NCBI GenBank assembly: GCA_022711315.1
Contig: JAKLFG010000013.1
Span: 1-47,829 of the forward strand
Source of the DNA: a bacterium
GTDB taxonomy: Bacteria; UBP6; UBA1177; JAKLFG01
Direction: 5' to 3'
DNA length: 47,829 nt
Below are positions 18,461 to 27,017 of this stretch, piece by piece. The number at the start of each line of letters is the position of its first letter. Within the stretch, counting starts at the first letter, position 1. The notes under the pieces were generated by a model. The model saw only the letters and a program-made list of their open reading frames with translations. It was not told where the DNA came from and ran no database searches. The position numbers and the translations under genes were made by a program.

Positions 18461-19720
18461 ATGAAAAAGATGGTGTTCCTGTTCTCGCTTTTTGCGGCCA
18501 TCGCGCTCAACGCCGAGATCAACCGCCCGGTGTACGAGACCGGGTATGAAAGTTACGCGCCGCTCGGCAACACGCCGGTGCTGTCGCAGTTCGTCACCTT
18601 CGAGGATGCCTACTGGCTCCCGTCGGTCCTGCCCGAACTCGGGAAGGGCTGGGTCTACATCAACAACAACGGCCAGTACGGCGGCGTCATCTTCCCGCTC
18701 CTTGAACGGAAACTGTTCATGCATGTCTTTGTCGAATACGACCCGAACGAAGCGAACTACACGCGCAACAGCCCGCGGCAACTGGTCGAGATCATGCGCG
18801 GGGTCAGTTTCGACACCCTCGGTAACGACGAATACATCGCGCCGCTTTCCAACATCTTCGGCTTCGGCTTCGCGGGGGATGTCGGGACCCTGTCATGGGG
18901 CGTCAACCTGAAACTCTACGCCGACCAGTACTCCCGGAAAACCACCACGCCCGCGACGACGGCCACCCTTTCGAATTCGACCTTCCGTTTGGAATTCACC
19001 CCGTCGATCTCCATGAAGCGCGACGAATGGCGCATGGACGCCGGGTTCAACCTGCTCGGACAGTGGATATCGAACGAGACCTCCAATCAAGCCTTCGTGT
19101 ACCCGTACGACTACGCCGGCAACGCCGAGTTCGCGATCTACGGTCGGATGATGTACGATATCACGAAATACACGACGCTGATGGGCAACCTCTCTTTCGG
19201 GTACGCCGGCGCGTCGGACAAACTGGACAATGACCATGTGTCGCTCGACAACACCTATCTCGTCCTGAAGGGCGGCGCGCTGATAAAGCCCGTCGAACGG
19301 CTGACGCTCGGCAGTAACTTCTCCTTCTACCATGCGTGGCAGGGGCTCAACCGCACGACCTCGCCCGGCGGCGTCACGACCAAGACCGAGGATTCGGGTA
19401 ACCTGCTGGTGTTCAACTTCACCCAGACGGCCGATTTCAAGCCGTGCGACTGGTTCACGCTCAAGGCGGGCATCGGCAAGAATATCATCGTCAATGTCAG
19501 CACCGACAAGGTCATCGTTCCGGCCGGGACCAGCACCAACGACGACTACGACAACAATTTCGATATCGGCAAATTCATCGGCTTTGCGATCGACTACAAG
19601 GAATTCAACTTCACCGCGGTCATGAACTTCGATGTCTTCACCGAGGGTCCGTACCTGCTCACCGGCCGCGCGTGGGCCAACCCGATGGCCTTTGTCGCCT
19701 CCCTGAATTACCAGTGGTGA
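18461..19720 (+). CDS. Putative outer-membrane beta-barrel protein
   Basis: A 419-residue protein with a Sec signal (MKKMVFLFSLFAAIALNAE), no lipobox, and alternating hydrophobic/polar strands throughout rich in Tyr, Phe and Trp. It ends SLNYQW; a terminal aromatic residue is the classic signal read by the BAM complex. No family is recognised. AGGGAGG precedes the ATG. It lies downstream of the SafE-like gene by about 100 bp; co-transcription is possible. Confidence 0.7.
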   Translation: MKKMVFLFSLFAAIALNAEINRPVYETGYESYAPLGNTPVLSQFVTFEDAYWLPSVLPELGKGWVYINNNGQYGGVIFPLLERKLFMHVFVEYDPNEANYTRNSPRQLVEIMRGVSFDTLGNDEYIAPLSNIFGFGFAGDVGTLSWGVNLKLYADQYSRKTTTPATTATLSNSTFRLEFTPSISMKRDEWRMDAGFNLLGQWISNETSNQAFVYPYDYAGNAEFAIYGRMMYDITKYTTLMGNLSFGYAGASDKLDNDHVSLDNTYLVLKGGALIKPVERLTLGSNFSFYHAWQGLNRTTSPGGVTTKTEDSGNLLVFNFTQTADFKPCDWFTLKAGIGKNIIVNVSTDKVIVPAGTSTNDDYDNNFDIGKFIGFAIDYKEFNFTAVMNFDVFTEGPYLLTGRAWANPMAFVASLNYQW

Positions 19721-19739
19721 TCGCCCCTTTTATCTTTTC

Positions 19740-19768
19740 TTGACTCGTCTAGCGTCTGAATCTATACT
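19740..19768 (+). promoter_or_regulatory. Promoter for the small-protein/nucleotidyltransferase pair
   Basis: TTGACT at 19740-19745, 17-bp spacer, TATACT at 19763-19768. Two copies of GTACATGG (19776-19783 and 19792-19799) follow, the second containing the start codon. Confidence 0.6.
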
Positions 19769-19795
19769 TTCTCTAGTACATGGGGCGTATTGTAC

Positions 19796-19999
19796 ATGGC
19801 AAATCTTGAAGTAGACCGAGCGGTGTTCAGCGTCGGCGATCTTGCTGACGACACCGAAGAAAAACGCTACTGGCTTTCCTGCACACCCGCCCAACGGCTT
19901 GAGGCGATAGAAACCAATCGACGGATAATCTATGGGTATCTCGACACTCCCCCCCGACTTCAAAGATTTTTTGAGGTTGTTGAACTCAAAGCAGGTTGA
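19796..19999 (+). CDS. Small acidic protein paired with nucleotidyltransferase
   Basis: A protein of 67 residues from ATG 19796. Key segments are VFSVGDLADDTEEKRYW, TPAQRLEAIETNRR and a C-terminal PPRLQRFFEVVEL. Small proteins with an Arg-Leu-Gln-Arg...Val-Val-Glu ending commonly precede nucleotidyltransferase genes in diverse bacteria, but I know of no characterised member. It overlaps the next gene by 68 nt in another frame, an unusually long overlap. It is possibly the antitoxin or regulatory half of a two-gene module; this is inference. Confidence 0.65.
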   Translation: MANLEVDRAVFSVGDLADDTEEKRYWLSCTPAQRLEAIETNRRIIYGYLDTPPRLQRFFEVVELKAG

Positions 20000-20381
20000 G
20001 TATCTGCTGGTAGGCGGGTATGCCGTCGGCTACTACGGATACCCCCGCGCCACCGCCGATATCGATGTCTGGATAGCTGTTTCGGAACAGAATGCGGGGC
20101 GCATCGTCTCGGCGCTCCGTGAATTCGGATTTGCGGTGCCCGATCTGAAACCGGAGTTGTTCCTTCAGAAGGACCGGGTCATTCGCATGGGCGTCCCGCC
20201 GATCAGGATAGAGGTTATCACTTCAGCATCTGGCGTCGATTTCGCCGAATGTTATTCGCGGCGGCTTGTTGTGGAGATGGATGGCATTCCGGTATCGCTT
20301 ATCGAACTGACCGACCTGAAAAGGAACAAGAAGGCGGCCGGACGGCCTAAGGACCTTGCCGATCTCGATCAACTCGCGTGA
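19932..20381 (+). CDS. AbiEii/MNT-like nucleotidyltransferase
   Basis: A 149-residue minimal nucleotidyltransferase. The Pol-beta-like core reads YLLVGGYAVGYYGYPR followed by the metal-binding DIDVW; a third acidic residue is likely in IRIEVIT. Such proteins resemble the nucleotidyltransferase half of AbiE-type and MenA-like toxin systems, in which the toxin adds nucleotides to tRNA, but the target here is unknown. Translation starts at ATG 19932, deep inside the preceding small gene, which implies coupling. Its stop codon lies in a palindrome shared with the convergent glcD-like gene. Confidence 0.8.
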   Translation: MGISTLPPDFKDFLRLLNSKQVEYLLVGGYAVGYYGYPRATADIDVWIAVSEQNAGRIVSALREFGFAVPDLKPELFLQKDRVIRMGVPPIRIEVITSASGVDFAECYSRRLVVEMDGIPVSLIELTDLKRNKKAAGRPKDLADLDQLA

Positions 20382-20391
20382 CCTTGGTCAC
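20378..20391. terminator. Palindrome at convergent junction, containing a stop codon
   Basis: GTGACC-TT-GGTCAC includes the TGA of the nucleotidyltransferase (20379-20381) and abuts the TAG of the glcD-like gene (20394-20392). Confidence 0.5.
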
Positions 20392-21702
20392 CTAGAGCAC
20401 CTTCCCCGGATTCATCAGATCATACGGATCGAACAGTTTCTTGATGCCGCGCATCAGTTCTCGCGTCGGCTCGTCGATGAACAGACCGAGCGCCTCGCGC
20501 CGTTCGCGACCGATGCCGTGTTCTCCCGATATGAGACCGCCCAGTTGGCGGGTCTGGATGACGATCTCGCGCTGTACGCGTTTCGCCTCGACCGCGAGAT
20601 CCTGTGAAGAAAGCAGATTGACATGAAGATTGCCGTCGCCGAGGTGACCGAACACGAACAGTTCCATGCCGGCGGGAAGCCGCCCGCGCAACAGTTCGGC
20701 CCACTGGAGGAATTCCGGTATCCGCGAGAAGGGCAGTACGATATCCTGCGCCGTCTTGCGCTCGCCGAGTTGATAGGAAAGCGGCGACAACAGTTCGCGC
20801 ACCGCCCAGATCTCCTTCTTGTCGCGCCCCATGCGGAAGAAACGACCCGCGGAGGTCAGACGGCCGGCGATGCGGCGCTCCTGTTCGGCGAGTTCCGCCT
20901 CGGTGAAGGCCTCGAGCCGGAGGAGCAGGTAACTCTGCCGCGAGCCGGTCACCAGTTCACCCGCCCGGGCATCAAGGTATTCGAGCGCCGCCGGGGCGAG
21001 CGAACGGAGCGTCGCGAGATCCTCGAAGGTCGGGGCGACCACCTCGATGAAACTGGCGAAGCGGGGACAGGGCACCAGTTTCATCCACGCCCGGGTCACC
21101 ACGCCGAGGGTCCCCTCGGACCCGCAGATCATGCCGGGGAGAAAGTAGCCGGTCGAGAATTTGTGGACCGCCGCCCCCAGTTCGCGCACCTTCCCGGCGC
21201 CATCGACGATCCGCACCTTGCGCAGGTGGTCGCGCGTCGTACCGTATCTGAGCGACGAGGGGCCGCCGGCATTGGTGGCGATGTTGCCGCCGACGGTCGC
21301 GTAGGCATGGCTCGCCGGATCGGGCGGGTATAAGAGCCCCTGTTTCTCGGCCTCCTTCTTGAGGTCGCCGGTCAGCACGCCCGGTTCGACCTCGGCGATG
21401 AGGTCTCCCGCATCGATGCGGCAGGCGGTGAGCCGTCCGGTGAACAGCACGGCCGATCTCTCGGGCAGGGCGCCGCCGGTGGTGCCGGTGCCGCTGCCGC
21501 GCGGCGTCATCGGGATGCGATGTTCAACAAGTATGCGGACCGCGGCGATGAGTTCCTCCTCGGTCGCGGGCAGGACGACGAAGAGGGTATCGGGGGTACG
21601 GAAGGTGGCGTCGGCGCCGTAGGCGAAAGCGGCGGGGGCGTCCCCCGGCAGGGTATCGATACGGGCCGCTTGAAGTTCTTTGAGTGCCGCGACGGCGTTC
21701 AC
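20392..21702 (-). CDS. GlcD-family FAD-linked oxidase
   Basis: A 436-residue flavoprotein of the glycolate oxidase subunit D / D-lactate dehydrogenase type. The FAD-binding-4 domain has PRGSGTGTTGGALP and VGGNIATNAGGPSS. The C-terminal cap has FVFGHLGDGNLHVN and SGEHGIG. It oxidises a 2-hydroxy acid to the 2-oxo acid; the exact substrate is not clear. The open frame reaches 21900 but the extra part is translated from inside lgt and is nonsense. GTG 21702 overlaps the lgt stop as GTGA and gives the family N-terminus. Last gene of the ileS operon; no GlcE/GlcF partners nearby. Confidence 0.87.
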   Translation of the reverse strand: MNAVAALKELQAARIDTLPGDAPAAFAYGADATFRTPDTLFVVLPATEEELIAAVRILVEHRIPMTPRGSGTGTTGGALPERSAVLFTGRLTACRIDAGDLIAEVEPGVLTGDLKKEAEKQGLLYPPDPASHAYATVGGNIATNAGGPSSLRYGTTRDHLRKVRIVDGAGKVRELGAAVHKFSTGYFLPGMICGSEGTLGVVTRAWMKLVPCPRFASFIEVVAPTFEDLATLRSLAPAALEYLDARAGELVTGSRQSYLLLRLEAFTEAELAEQERRIAGRLTSAGRFFRMGRDKKEIWAVRELLSPLSYQLGERKTAQDIVLPFSRIPEFLQWAELLRGRLPAGMELFVFGHLGDGNLHVNLLSSQDLAVEAKRVQREIVIQTRQLGGLISGEHGIGRERREALGLFIDEPTRELMRGIKKLFDPYDLMNPGKVL

Positions 21703-22541
21703 CGGGGTATCTCCACGGGCCGGGCGTCGGGGGACCGCCGCTCCTCCTCGGCGGGCAGAAGGACGAGCAGTACGCCGAGCACGATGGTGAGGGCCGCGAT
21801 GATCTGCGAGGTCGAGAGCAGGCCACTGAAGAACAGCCCCCGCTCGTCGTCGCGGAATATCTCGATGATAAAACGGATGACCGCATACCCGATAAGCCAC
21901 GAACCGAACATGATCCCCGGCTTTGTCACCCGCTTCCTGGCGAAGAACAGCCCGAGGAACAGGAAAAAGCCCAGCACCGCCTCGATCGGCTGGGTCGCGA
22001 TGACCGGATAGGGTATGTCGCGGAGCGACGCGAGCATGGTATCGGTGAACTGTTTCTTTGCCGACAGGCCGTTCACGATGAAGGTCAGGGAGAGCAGCCC
22101 ATCGCTCACCTTGCCGAAACAGCAGCCGTTCAGGGTACAGCCGATACGACCGAGCACAAGCCCCAAGGCGCAGGGCAGGGTGAACAGATCGAGGTAGCGC
22201 ATCACCGGCCGCCGCACCGCCGTCAGATAGAACACTATGGCGGCCGACCCGAGGACGATGGCGCCGTAGAAGGCGAGCCCCCCCTTCCAGAAATAGAGCA
22301 TCGCGATGGGCTTCTGCAGGTATATCTCGAAGAAGCCGTCGAAGATGATGTGCTGGATCCGCGCCCCGAAATAGCCGAATATCGCGGCGTAGACGCCGGC
22401 GTTGAAGGCGACGCGCCGGTCGAGTCCCTGCCGCTTCGCCTCGCGGTCGAGCAGGAAGAAGCCGACGATGACGCCGAGCATGCCCATCGTGTAGTAACTC
22501 GGAAGCGAGAACCAGCCGAGATCGATGAGTGTCGGTCTCAT
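21699..22541 (-). CDS. lgt: Prolipoprotein diacylglyceryl transferase Lgt
   Basis: A 280-residue inner-membrane enzyme that attaches diacylglycerol to the lipobox cysteine of prolipoproteins. It has about seven membrane helices; signatures are YYTMGMLGVIVGF, FGYFGARIQH and the Lgt motif GRIGCTLNGCCFG. The start overlaps the lspA stop as ATGA and the end overlaps glcD as GTGA. The window contains about ten predicted substrates. Confidence 0.93.
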   Translation of the reverse strand: MRPTLIDLGWFSLPSYYTMGMLGVIVGFFLLDREAKRQGLDRRVAFNAGVYAAIFGYFGARIQHIIFDGFFEIYLQKPIAMLYFWKGGLAFYGAIVLGSAAIVFYLTAVRRPVMRYLDLFTLPCALGLVLGRIGCTLNGCCFGKVSDGLLSLTFIVNGLSAKKQFTDTMLASLRDIPYPVIATQPIEAVLGFFLFLGLFFARKRVTKPGIMFGSWLIGYAVIRFIIEIFRDDERGLFFSGLLSTSQIIAALTIVLGVLLVLLPAEEERRSPDARPVEIPR

Positions 22542-23059
22542 GCGGCGACCTGCCCGTTCTTCCGTTCGCGCAGGAAGAAGGTATCGAGTATCACGAGCCC
22601 GATGGCGACGACGATGGCGGCGTCGGCGATGTTGAATACCGGATGATGGTACAGGTCGCCCAGATGCCAGAAGATGAAATCGATCACGAAGCCGTAGGCG
22701 AACCGGTCGATGAGATTCCCCGCCGCGCCGGCGATGATGAAGGCATAGATGACCGGGTAGAGTCTGTGCGGTGTCCGGACGAAGACGAGCGCGAGCACGA
22801 CGAGCGTCACAAGCGTCGAGAAGCCGCGCAGGACCACCAGTTTGTACAGTTCAGAGAAGGTGCCTCCGAAGCCCCACAGCGACCCGCGGTTCTCGACATA
22901 GACGAATTCCCAGAACCCGGGGATGACGGTGATCGCCTCCTGCCCCTGCAGGCCGAGCGCCCACTGCTTGGTCACCTGATCGAGGATGATGAGCGGCACC
23001 GCGATGACGAGGAGCCACAGCGCCTGTTTCGGCGCCAGTTCGGGCATCGTCAGTTTCAT
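22538..23059 (-). CDS. lspA: Lipoprotein signal peptidase LspA
   Basis: A 173-residue signal peptidase II with four membrane helices. Catalytic aspartates are in AGNLIDRF and VFNIADAAI, and the DQVTKQW motif marks the first helix. The frame extends upstream to 23146, but ATG 23059 overlaps the ileS stop as ATGA and gives the normal length. ileS-lspA linkage is widespread in bacteria; here lgt is attached too, so both lipoprotein-maturation steps share one transcript. Confidence 0.94.
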   Translation of the reverse strand: MKLTMPELAPKQALWLLVIAVPLIILDQVTKQWALGLQGQEAITVIPGFWEFVYVENRGSLWGFGGTFSELYKLVVLRGFSTLVTLVVLALVFVRTPHRLYPVIYAFIIAGAAGNLIDRFAYGFVIDFIFWHLGDLYHHPVFNIADAAIVVAIGLVILDTFFLRERKNGQVAA

Positions 23060-25815
23060 CGGATGACCTCCCAGCAGGCGTCGCAGATATGGGTCGCCTC
23101 GGCGGAGCGGTCGGCGACCGGCCGTTTTTTCCAGCAACGGTCGCATTTCTCCCCCTCGGCCACCGTCACCTTCGCCCAGACATCGAGCGATTCGGAGAGT
23201 TTGGTCAGGCCGTCGGGTGCGGCCGCCTTCTCGAACGCCGAAACGATGAAAAGCGACTCGAGGTTCGCCGTCTCCTCATCGAGTACCGGCTGCCCCTTCC
23301 AGTGGAGCGTCACCTTCGCGTCAAGCGAGTGACCGATGGTCTTGGCGGTGCGCAGTTCCTCCAGCAGTTTCTGGACGCCCGACCTGACCGTGAGGAGCGG
23401 TTCCCAGCATTCGATATACTTTTTTTCATCGGCCGAGAGCGGGCGGACCGGGAACTCCTCGAGAAAGACCGATTCCTTCTTCGTGCCCGGCAGGAACCCG
23501 TAGGCCTCCTCGGCGGTGAAGGAAAGTATCGGGGCGAGTACCCTCACCATGTCGGAGAGTATCTCGTAGACGGCGCGCTGGCTCATCCGGCGGCGCGGAT
23601 CGTCCTTCTTCATCACATAGCGGTCCTTGATGACATCGAGGTAGACCGACGAGAGGTCGACCGTCAGGTAGTCGAGGATCGCGTGGTAGATACGGTGGAA
23701 CTCGTACTTTTCGTAGGCGGTCGTCGTGGTGCCGAGCACCTCCTTCCAGCGGAGATAGGCCCACTTATCGACCGAGGCGAGGTCGTTCACGCCCACCGCG
23801 CAGGTGTCGGGTTCGAAGTCGCCGATGAACCCGAACATGAAGCGCATCGTGTTGCGTATCTTGCGGTAACTGGTGACGAACGAATTGATGATATCCTCCG
23901 ACACGCGGATGTCGTCGCGGTAATCCTCGGCGCTCGTCCAGAGGCGCAGGATCTCGGCGCCGAACTGCGAGATGGTCTTCTCGGGCGGGATGAAGTTGCC
24001 CTTCGACTTCGATATCTTCTCCCCCTTGCCGTCGACGACATAGCCGTGGGTGAGGACCTGCCGGTAGGGCGCCGTGCCGCGCGTCACGGTACAGGCCAGC
24101 AGCGAGGACTGGAACCAGCCGCGGTGCTGATCGGAGCCCTCGAGGTACAGGTCGGCCGGGAACTCGAGCCCCTTCGAGCCGTCGAGCACCGCCGCCCAGG
24201 TCACCCCCGAGTCGAACCAGACATCGAGGATGTCGGTCTCCTTGCCGATGTTCTTCGACCCGCATTTCGGACATTTGAATCCCTGCGGCAGGAAGTGGGC
24301 CGCCTCCTTCTCGTACCAGATATCGGAGGTATGTTCGCGGAACAGGTCGGCCACCGCGTGGGCCAGCCCCGCGTCGACGATCTGTTCGTTGCAGTCCCTG
24401 CAATGAAAGGCGATGATCGGGCTACCCCAGAGCCGCTGGCGCGACACGCACCAGTTGGGGCGGTTCTCGACCATCCCCGATATGCGGGCCTTGCCCCACG
24501 CCGGGATGAACTCGACCGGCTCGAGGTTCTTCAGCGCCTGCGCGCGGAGGCCGGTGTCGTCCATCGAGACGAACCACTGCGGCGTCGCGCGGAAGATGAT
24601 GGGGCTGTTGCAGCGCCAGCAGCAGGGATAACTGTGCGATATCATCTCGCCCGGCTTATTGAGCAGGAAGCCGTGGTCGAAGAGGTACTGCACGATCTGC
24701 GGGTTGGCCTTGGTCACCTTCATCCCGGCCCAGTGCGGTATCTCATCAGTGAAACTGCCGTCACTTTTCACCGGCGCATAGGTGTCGAGCCCGTGTTTCC
24801 GGCCCAGTTCGTAATCCTCCTGCCCGTGCCCCGGCGCGGTGTGGACACAGCCGGTGCCCGCCTCGAGCGTGACATGATCGCCATAGAGTATGACCGAATC
24901 GCGGTCCATGAAGGGGTGGCGCGCCGCCATCCCCGTGAACCGGTCGGCCGGGAAGGTGGCGAGCGTCGGCGCACCCGACTCCCCTATCGCCTTGAGGAAA
25001 CTATCCTTGAGGTCGTCGGCGACGATGAGCGCTTCGCCGCGTACCTTCACCGCCGCGTAGGTATAGGTCGGGTTGAGGGCTATCGCGAGGTTCGCCGGGA
25101 GCGTCCACGGCGTGGTGGTCCATATCACGAAGTTCACCTTCTCGCCCGGCAGTTCGGGGAGCCCCGCGGGGACCGGGAACTTCACATAGATGGAGGGTGA
25201 CGCGTGGTCGTGGTACTCCACCTCCGCCTCGGCAAGCGCCGTTTCGCAGTGCATGCACCAGTAGACCGGTTTTTTCGCCTTGAGGAGCGCCCCCGACCCG
25301 ATCACCTTTGCGAACTCATGCGCGATGACCGACTCGAACCCGGCGGTCATCGTGATGTAGGGGTGCTCCCAGTCGGCGAAGACCCCCAGTCGCTTGAATT
25401 CATTGCGCTGGATGTCGATGAACTCCTGCGCGTAGGCGCGGCAGGCGCGGCGGAAATCGCCCGGCGCCATCGTCTCCTTTTTTCCCTTCAGCCGCTCGGC
25501 GGCCTTCAGTTCTATCGGCAGGCCGTGGCAGTCCCAGCCGGGGACAAAGGTGGCGTGTTTCCCCGCCATATTCATGTACTTGACGACGATATCCTTGAGT
25601 ATCTTGTTGAGCACCGTCCCCTGATGGATGTGGCCATTCGCGTACGGCGGGCCGTCGTGCATCACGAAACTCTTCCGGTCGCGGTTCTTTTCGAGCACCT
25701 TCCGGTAAATGTCTATCTTTTCCCATTTCTTGAGGATATCCTGCTCCTTCACCGGCAGGTTGGCCTTCATCGGGAAATCGGTCACCGGGAGATTGAGCGT
25801 CTTACCATAATCCAT
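23056..25815 (-). CDS. ileS: Isoleucyl-tRNA synthetase
   Basis: A 919-residue class I synthetase. The HIGH-type motif is PYANGHIHQG (residues 58-67), the KMSKS-type motif is KISKSKGN near residue 600, and the C-terminal zinc site is KCDRCWKKRP...ICDACW. The editing domain lies between them (TTTPWTLPANL, GTGCVHTAPGHG). ATG 25815 is chosen because GGAG lies 7-10 nt upstream. The leader is only about 30 nt, so no T-box is present. First gene of the four-gene operon. Confidence 0.96.
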   Translation of the reverse strand: MDYGKTLNLPVTDFPMKANLPVKEQDILKKWEKIDIYRKVLEKNRDRKSFVMHDGPPYANGHIHQGTVLNKILKDIVVKYMNMAGKHATFVPGWDCHGLPIELKAAERLKGKKETMAPGDFRRACRAYAQEFIDIQRNEFKRLGVFADWEHPYITMTAGFESVIAHEFAKVIGSGALLKAKKPVYWCMHCETALAEAEVEYHDHASPSIYVKFPVPAGLPELPGEKVNFVIWTTTPWTLPANLAIALNPTYTYAAVKVRGEALIVADDLKDSFLKAIGESGAPTLATFPADRFTGMAARHPFMDRDSVILYGDHVTLEAGTGCVHTAPGHGQEDYELGRKHGLDTYAPVKSDGSFTDEIPHWAGMKVTKANPQIVQYLFDHGFLLNKPGEMISHSYPCCWRCNSPIIFRATPQWFVSMDDTGLRAQALKNLEPVEFIPAWGKARISGMVENRPNWCVSRQRLWGSPIIAFHCRDCNEQIVDAGLAHAVADLFREHTSDIWYEKEAAHFLPQGFKCPKCGSKNIGKETDILDVWFDSGVTWAAVLDGSKGLEFPADLYLEGSDQHRGWFQSSLLACTVTRGTAPYRQVLTHGYVVDGKGEKISKSKGNFIPPEKTISQFGAEILRLWTSAEDYRDDIRVSEDIINSFVTSYRKIRNTMRFMFGFIGDFEPDTCAVGVNDLASVDKWAYLRWKEVLGTTTTAYEKYEFHRIYHAILDYLTVDLSSVYLDVIKDRYVMKKDDPRRRMSQRAVYEILSDMVRVLAPILSFTAEEAYGFLPGTKKESVFLEEFPVRPLSADEKKYIECWEPLLTVRSGVQKLLEELRTAKTIGHSLDAKVTLHWKGQPVLDEETANLESLFIVSAFEKAAAPDGLTKLSESLDVWAKVTVAEGEKCDRCWKKRPVADRSAEATHICDACWEVIR

Positions 25816-25850
25816 GGGGGTCTCCATATCCGCTATAAAAAGCAGGCGGG

Positions 25851-25878
25851 ATTGTAGCAGGCAGGCGGGAAGTGTCAA
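25851..25878 (-). promoter_or_regulatory. ileS operon promoter
   Basis: Minus strand: TTGACA (25878-25873), 16-bp spacer, TACAAT (25856-25851). It lies divergent to the mltG promoter. Confidence 0.7.
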
Positions 25879-25902
25879 GTTATAGAAGGCCTCTTTCTTT
25901 TC

Positions 25903-25930
25903 TTTGCATCCTCCGTTTTTTTCTTATAAT
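25903..25930 (+). promoter_or_regulatory. mltG promoter
   Basis: TTTGCA at 25903-25908, 16-bp spacer, perfect TATAAT at 25925-25930. Confidence 0.65.
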
Positions 25931-25964
25931 GCGTCCCGTACCATGAGCGGGCGGAGGCGAGACC

Positions 25965-27002
25965 ATGCGGACCATACTTATCGTCAATGTCATCCTGTTG
26001 CTTATCATCGGCGGCTATTTCCTGTTCAAGTACCGGCAGTATCAGGAATTCCAGCGTACGCCGGTCGAGATCGGCGACCCGGCGACCCTCGTCATCGAGA
26101 AGGGGATGTCATGGAAGGCGGTCGCCAAAAAACTCGCCGAGAGCGGGCTCATCGCCGACGAGCGCTATCTCTACTACCTCGTGAAGGAGAAGAAGTGGGA
26201 CAAACTCCTCAAGGCGGGCGAATACGAGTTCCAAGGGGCGCTCCTGCCCGAGGACATCGCCCGCGCCATAACCGAGGGGAAGGTCAAACTCTACACCGTC
26301 ACGATCCCCGAGGGCTTCAACAAGTACGACCTCGCGGCGCTCCTCGCGCGGCTCCCGTGGGTCCGCGACGGCGGCGAATTCCTGAAATACTGCGACGCGC
26401 CGCGCATCCTGCGCGAACTCGGCATCCCCGAGGCGACGACCTGTGAAGGGCTCCTGTTCCCCTCGACCTACAAGTTTCCGCGCGATATCGGGGTCGAGGA
26501 GGTCATCGCGGTCATGGACAAACGGATGCAGGAGGTGCTTTCGAAGTACCGCGACCGGATGAAACAGAAGGGGGTCAAGCCCTATCAGGTGCTCGCGCTC
26601 GCCTCGGTCATCGAGAAGGAATCGGGGCTCCGCGACGAACAGCCGCGCATCGCCGCCGTGTTCCTGAACCGTCTGCGCAAAGGGATGAAACTGCAGTCCG
26701 ACCCGACCGTGATATACGGGAAACTCCCCGCCTTCAACGGCAATCTGACCCGCGCCGACCTCGAGGCCGACCACCCCCACAACACCTACACGCGGCAAGG
26801 GATACCGCCGACGCCGATCGCCGCCCCCGGCGAGATGGCCATCCGGAGCGTTCTTGAACCGGCCGCCACCGACGAACTTTTCTTTGTCGCCACCGGCGGC
26901 GGTGCCCACCACTTCTCGGTCACCTACGAGGAACACAGCGCCGCGGTCGAGCACTATCAGGTAAAAGGGCTCCGGACCCCGTTCGTCTGGAAAAAACGGT
27001 AG
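25965..27002 (+). CDS. mltG: Endolytic peptidoglycan transglycosylase MltG
   Basis: A 345-residue inner-membrane lytic transglycosylase that cuts nascent glycan strands and helps set their length. One N-terminal helix (residues 4-22) anchors it. A LysM-like subdomain follows (VIEKGMSWKAVAKKL), then the YceG catalytic domain with EGLLFPSTYKF, the catalytic glutamate in ASVIEKESG, and QSDPTVIYG. The length is normal. Its last codons (AAA AAA CGG TAG) form the A-tract and left edge of the terminator of the convergent operon. Confidence 0.94.
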   Translation: MRTILIVNVILLLIIGGYFLFKYRQYQEFQRTPVEIGDPATLVIEKGMSWKAVAKKLAESGLIADERYLYYLVKEKKWDKLLKAGEYEFQGALLPEDIARAITEGKVKLYTVTIPEGFNKYDLAALLARLPWVRDGGEFLKYCDAPRILRELGIPEATTCEGLLFPSTYKFPRDIGVEEVIAVMDKRMQEVLSKYRDRMKQKGVKPYQVLALASVIEKESGLRDEQPRIAAVFLNRLRKGMKLQSDPTVIYGKLPAFNGNLTRADLEADHPHNTYTRQGIPPTPIAAPGEMAIRSVLEPAATDELFFVATGGGAHHFSVTYEEHSAAVEHYQVKGLRTPFVWKKR

Positions 27003-27017
27003 GCGGCCCCGCCTACC
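26991..27017 (-). terminator. Intrinsic terminator overlapping two convergent stop codons
   Basis: GGTAGGCGG-CC-CCGCCTACC (26998-27017) holds the TAG of mltG and, on the other strand, the TAG of the gene ending at 27013. On the minus strand the hairpin is followed after one base by TTTTTT (26996-26991), a textbook terminator. The T-tract lies inside the mltG coding region. Confidence 0.75.

Noticed and set aside
23089..25200. 703-codon plus-strand frame over ileS
   Set aside because: Shadow of ileS with no recognisable domain or ribosome-binding site.
25816..25872. T-box riboswitch before ileS
   Set aside because: The leader between the promoter and ATG is only about 30 nt.
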